NCBI RefSeq assembly: GCF_028330765.1
Contig: NZ_JAQMTY010000295.1
Span: forward strand, 1-35,369
DNA: 35,369 bases
From: Spirulina subsalsa CS-330
GTDB taxonomy: Bacteria; Cyanobacteriota; Cyanobacteriia; Cyanobacteriales; Spirulinaceae
Reading direction: 5' to 3'
Under the pieces are notes generated by a model. That model was not told the DNA's origin. It saw only the letters and a list, made by a program, of their open reading frames with translations, and did no database searches. Shown one piece after another: positions 32,104-35,369 of this stretch. The first letter of the stretch is position 1, and every line of letters begins with the position of its first letter. The position numbers and the translations under genes are program-made.

Positions 32104-33780
32104 ATCGATACAATCTACGGCAGCACCCAAGGGCTAAAATCCAGCCACATCAAACAATTGCGGCGACTCTATCAACAGCGGCTTCCCCAAGACTGCCTCA
32201 CCACCGCCGACTTTGCCCAGCGCCTCGCCGCCATCAGCACCGAAATTCGCCAACCCCTCTGCGCCTACGTGAATCGGCGCGGCCAGGTGATCCGGGTTGG
32301 GATCGGCTCCCCTCGCCAAACCCAGATCCCGCCGTCGGAATTGCCCCGCTACGGTGCAGAGCGGCTCTGTGGGATTCGCTGCGTCGCCACCAGCTTGAAA
32401 GACACGCCCCCCAGTGAAGAACACCTAACGGCGATGGTGGTGCAGCGATTGGATGCCTTGGTGGAATTGACCCTGACGGGGGATGGGTTCGAGCGGCGCG
32501 GCGGGGGGGTGACGGGCTATGTTGAGGCGGCGTATTTGGCGCATCTGTTGCCGCAACCCGATGGCGACCCTTGGGCCGTGTCTGCCGCGACCCGACTTGA
32601 AGACCTCGCCGAGCAGGACTTTTTAGACCTGGTGGAGGGGTTAGAGGCGGAGTTTGAGCGGGAGTTTACCGCCCAGCAGGTGGACAGCGATCACGATCGC
32701 GTCGTGCTGATTGGTTTGGATACCGGGGACGGTGGGCAAACGGTGGAGGATCGCCTGGCCGAATTGGGGCGGTTGATTGATACCGCAGGGGGGGATGTGT
32801 TGGAAACCATCATCCAGAAACGGGCGCGACCCCATCCCCAAACTGTGGTCGGGGCGGGGAAGGTGCAGGAAATTGCGATCGCCACCCAAACCCTCGGCGC
32901 AAATTTAATCGTCTTTGACCGGGATCTGTCCCCCGCCCAAGGTCGCAACCTCGAAAAACAAATCGGCGTGCGCATCGTCGATCGCACCGAAGTGATCCTC
33001 GATATCTTCGCCCAGCGGGCCCAATCCCAAGCCGGGAAACTACAAGTGGAACTCGCCCAACTGGAATATCAACTACCCCGCCTCACCGGGCGCGGTCAAG
33101 CCATGTCCCGCTTAGGGGGTGGAATCGGGACACGGGGGCCTGGGGAAACCAAACTCGAAACCGAACGCCGCACAATCCAACGCCGCCTCACCCGCCTCCA
33201 AAAAGAAGTGACCCAACTCCAAGCCCACCGCTCCCGGATGCGTCACCAACGGCAACAGCGAGAAATCGCCACCGTTGCGATCGTCGGCTACACCAACGCC
33301 GGTAAATCCACCCTGATCAACACCCTCACCAACGCCGAAGTCTATACCGCTGATCAACTCTTCGCCACCCTCGACCCCACCACCCGCCGCCTCATCCTCG
33401 AAGACCCCGACAGCCACCACATCCAAACCATCCTCCTCACCGACACCGTGGGTTTTATCCACGAACTGCCCCCGTCGTTGATTGATGCCTTTCGTGCCAC
33501 CCTCGAAGAAGTTACCGAAGCCGATGTGCTGCTCCATGTGGTGGATCTGTCCCATCCGGCCTGGCAGAATCAGATCAACGCCGTGGAGGGGATTTTGGCG
33601 GAAATGGAAATCGTACCGGGGCCGAGTTTGATTGCCTTTAACAAGCTCGATCAGGTGGGGAGTGATACCCTTGAAACGGCCCAAACCCTCTATCCTGACG
33701 CGGTGTATATTGCCGCCCGCGATCGCATCGGCCTCACCACCCTCCGCCAACGCCTGGGGGAACTCGTCGCCCAAGTGTAG
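32104..33780 (+). CDS. hflX: GTPase HflX, apparent ATC start
   Basis: The protein has 558 aa if it starts at ATC 32104. HflX is a ribosome-splitting/rescue GTPase of the OBG-HflX group. A cyanobacterial-type N-terminal extension is present (TIYGSTQGLKSSHIKQLRRL, QTQIPPSELPRYGAERL, RRGGGVTGYVEAAYLAHLLP). The HflX domain follows (DTAGGDVLETIIQKRARPHP, VVGAGKVQEI, GRGQAMSRLGGGIGTRGPGE). The G domain has G1 GYTNAGKST, G2 FATLDPTTR, G3 DTVGF and G4 NKLD. The frame has no ATG, GTG or TTG between the TGA at 32074 and TTG 32158. TIYGSTQGLK matches the usual cyanobacterial start region, so ATC is the best candidate. If TTG 32158 is used, 18 residues are lost. Confidence 0.9.
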   Translation: MDTIYGSTQGLKSSHIKQLRRLYQQRLPQDCLTTADFAQRLAAISTEIRQPLCAYVNRRGQVIRVGIGSPRQTQIPPSELPRYGAERLCGIRCVATSLKDTPPSEEHLTAMVVQRLDALVELTLTGDGFERRGGGVTGYVEAAYLAHLLPQPDGDPWAVSAATRLEDLAEQDFLDLVEGLEAEFEREFTAQQVDSDHDRVVLIGLDTGDGGQTVEDRLAELGRLIDTAGGDVLETIIQKRARPHPQTVVGAGKVQEIAIATQTLGANLIVFDRDLSPAQGRNLEKQIGVRIVDRTEVILDIFAQRAQSQAGKLQVELAQLEYQLPRLTGRGQAMSRLGGGIGTRGPGETKLETERRTIQRRLTRLQKEVTQLQAHRSRMRHQRQQREIATVAIVGYTNAGKSTLINTLTNAEVYTADQLFATLDPTTRRLILEDPDSHHIQTILLTDTVGFIHELPPSLIDAFRATLEEVTEADVLLHVVDLSHPAWQNQINAVEGILAEMEIVPGPSLIAFNKLDQVGSDTLETAQTLYPDAVYIAARDRIGLTTLRQRLGELVAQV

Positions 33781-33833
33781 CGGGGGCAAGATGGGAGCGG
33801 ATCGGGTGTGATATCGTCGATGTGGCCAGGGCC

Positions 33834-34454
33834 ATGCACCCCCATGCCTCAGATTCACCCGTGACTGTCACAATGTTTGAAAATCGCTCCTCTCTCAATT
33901 GGGTTCGCTATCAATTAGGACTTCGTCGCGCCCACACTGAAACCTCCGCCGCCGAACGGGCTGCCCTGGTGGAACTGGCCACCCAAAAAACCTGTTTAGC
34001 CGAAATTGGGGTGCATGAAGGGGTGACGGCGCGAGACTTAACCCAGGTGATGAGTCCGGCGGGGGTGTATTACGCCATTGACCCCTATTTTCCCGGCAAG
34101 TTGGGGATTAATTTTCACCAGTGGATCGCCCGGCGGGAAGTGAGCCAAAGTGCCGCCGGTCGCGTTATTTGGGTGCAGAAAACCGGGGTGGAAGCGGCCC
34201 AGGATCTCCCGCCTGTGGATTTTCTGTTTATCGATGGGGATCATTCCTACGAGGGTTTAAAAGGGGATTGGGAAGCGTGGCGATCGCACCTCAGCCCCGG
34301 CAGCATCGTCGCCCTCCACGACACCAGGGGCGGCCGCCACGCCTGCCAGCACTATATGGAAGCGGTGATCTGTCCTGATCCCGAATTTCGCCGTGTGCGC
34401 GAGGTGGAGAGTCTGACGGTGTTTGAGCGGATCGCCCCACCCTCACCCGCTTAA
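33834..34454 (+). CDS. Class I SAM-dependent methyltransferase (Methyltransf_24-like)
   Basis: The protein has 206 aa from ATG 33834; ATG 33873 (MFENRSSLNW) is an alternative. The SAM-binding region is LAEIGVHEGVTARDL, followed by YYAIDPYFPGK with the ribose-contacting aspartate. VDFLFIDGDHSYEGLKGDWE is the signature of the family linked to surface-sugar and O-methyltransferases, with D/H metal-type residues, and SPGSIVALHDTRG comes next. The substrate is not predictable. It follows hflX closely on the same strand and precedes the TPR gene. Confidence 0.82.
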   Translation: MHPHASDSPVTVTMFENRSSLNWVRYQLGLRRAHTETSAAERAALVELATQKTCLAEIGVHEGVTARDLTQVMSPAGVYYAIDPYFPGKLGINFHQWIARREVSQSAAGRVIWVQKTGVEAAQDLPPVDFLFIDGDHSYEGLKGDWEAWRSHLSPGSIVALHDTRGGRHACQHYMEAVICPDPEFRRVREVESLTVFERIAPPSPA

Positions 34455-34603
34455 AACGGTTGCTGGCGCAATGGATACGGCTCCCCCTACCCATGACGAT
34501 CGCAGCGGGCGCGGTTAAGATGAACGTTATCAAAAAAATGGGTTTAAAACCTCGTCTTTTTAAGACGGCTTTGGATTAATTTTGCGTTGGGTAGGCTGGC
34601 ACG

Positions 34604-35275
34604 ATGAAGCGCGTTTTAGGGTTTTTTTGTCTGGTGGTGCTGACGGTGGGGATTGTGATGGCTCTGCCCTCTGGTCATGCGCAGGAATTGTCCGAGGCGG
34701 CGCAGGCGGAGATTACCACGGCGGTTTATCTCAATCAGCAGGCCTACGATCAATACCGCAATGGGGATGGGGACGGGGCGATCGCCACCTATCGCGATGC
34801 GATCGCCCTCTTTCGCGCCCATGATGCCTATGGGGGGATGGGGAATAGTTTTAATGGCATTGGTGAAGTGCATCTGGCCCGCCGCGAACCGAAGCAAGCC
34901 CTGGAGCAGTTCAAAACGGCGTTGGAACTGTTTGAACGCGATCAAAATGTTCTGTATCAAGGCTATACCCACCAATATTTAGGCGAAGCCTATGGTGATT
35001 TGCGAGAGCGCGATCACGCCCTGCAAGCCTATCAAACCGCCCTCGATCGGTTTCAACAATTACAATCCGAACCGGGCCAGGATGTCAGCGCCTTACAGAC
35101 CAGCGAGATCTTGACCCGGACGGCGATCGCGGCCCTGCACTTTCAAGCCGGACAATATCCCCCCGCCCTCCAGGACTATCAAACCGTTCTCGCCCTCCAA
35201 ATCGCCAAAACCGACAAAATCGGCTCCGCCTATCTTAAATGCAAAAAGAGGACTCCCGCTACACCGTTAGGTTAG
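34604..35275 (+). pseudogene. TPR-repeat secreted protein, 3' end lost to an IS605-like insertion
   Basis: The first ~209 codons are a normal exported TPR protein. A signal peptide (about 1-27, LGFFCLVVLTVGIVMALPSG) is followed by an acidic helix and four to five 34-residue TPR units (MGNSFNGIGEVHLARREPKQ, YLGEAYGDLRERDHALQAYQ, ALHFQAGQYPPALQDYQTVL). Such proteins in cyanobacteria usually continue with more TPRs and often a CHAT peptidase domain. Here the frame runs out at TAT 35231 into the element's right end and adds 14 foreign residues before a stop at 35275. If the rest of the gene survives, it lies beyond the element to the right. The truncated product could still be exported. Confidence 0.78.
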
Positions 35276-35369
35276 CGGTGAGATGAATTTTTGCCAACAA
35301 ATAAACCGACCAACGGGAGACGACTGAATTCAGTCTTGTGTTAAAATTGAGAAGCCAACGCACCCAAGT
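35231..35369 (-). mobile_element. Right end of a second IS200/IS605-like element, body to the right of the window
   Basis: Read on the minus strand this matches 1-139 in plan: TTTGTTGG, ATTCATCTC, a stem (CCGCTA 35256-35261 with TAGCGG 35273-35278), GCGGGAGTCCTCTTTTTGC and the terminal CATTTAAGATA ending at 35231. Further in lies a perfect 14-bp palindrome, GACTGAATTCAGTC (35322-35335). The end cuts into the TPR gene. The element is inverted relative to the one at the left edge of the window. The tnpB gene would lie beyond 35369 on the minus strand. Confidence 0.65.

Noticed and set aside
33112..33858. 248-aa minus-strand frame
   Set aside because: It is antisense to the hflX G domain and has no family features.
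1..35369. tRNA or rRNA genes
   Set aside because: Reading both strands I found no T-loop (GTTCRANNC) with matching acceptor arms and no rRNA-like sequence. This was by eye, so a tRNAscan run would be decisive.

Overview
This is cyanobacterial chromosomal DNA. The HIP1 octamer GCGATCGC is scattered through most genes. Many products are cyanobacterial or plastid-lineage types: a cyAbrB2-like regulator, a PedR-type small LuxR regulator, a BT1 folate carrier, an apocarotenoid oxygenase, a DUF3143/J-domain pair, Uma2 nucleases and a CyRepA1-type replication protein. Core genes (bioF, recR, hflX, an AarF/UbiB kinase) argue for a chromosome rather than a plasmid. I cannot name the genus from the sequence alone.

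Layout. 1-139 is the structured right end of an IS200/IS605-like (TnpB-type) element whose body lies left of the window. 240-390 is an array of palindromes with a 39-40 bp period, followed by the N-terminal stump of an integron-type integrase. 777-4596 holds a Uma2 nuclease, then on the minus strand a small membrane protein, a carotenoid oxygenase and a folate/biopterin transporter. 4798-10062 holds a CHASE2-adenylate cyclase and a 1002-aa plasmid-type replication protein. 10204-12171 (minus) is bioF, a DUF3143 protein and a J-domain membrane protein. 12380-16402 (plus) is an S9 peptidase followed by an ABC-type ATPase/TOPRIM-like protein pair, the best candidate here for a defence or other accessory system. 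16441-18959 (minus) is a flavin disulfide reductase and a sugar kinase. 19074-24574 carries pedR, a beta-propeller lipoprotein, a second Uma2 protein, recR, a radical SAM enzyme, cyabrB2, an Rrf2 regulator, a VOC protein and 5-hydroxyisourate hydrolase. 24963-30224 carries a pentapeptide-repeat protein, a SpoIID protein, an AarF kinase and a methyltransferase. 30695-35230 carries a glycosyltransferase, hflX, a methyltransferase and a TPR protein that is cut off by a second IS605-like right end in the opposite orientation (35231-35369).

The intergenic spaces are rich in small mobile or palindromic DNA. There are two MITE-like elements with terminal inverted repeats and visible target duplications (20557-20650 with 5 bp; 25685-25826 with 8 bp). 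A third inverted-repeat element (24058-24188) contains four 13-bp tandem repeats. A dispersed 20-bp palindrome, CAAGGGGCTTAAGCCCCTTG, occurs five times. recR and hflX both appear to lack a canonical start codon and probably begin at ATT and ATC respectively. No tRNA, rRNA or CRISPR array was seen.
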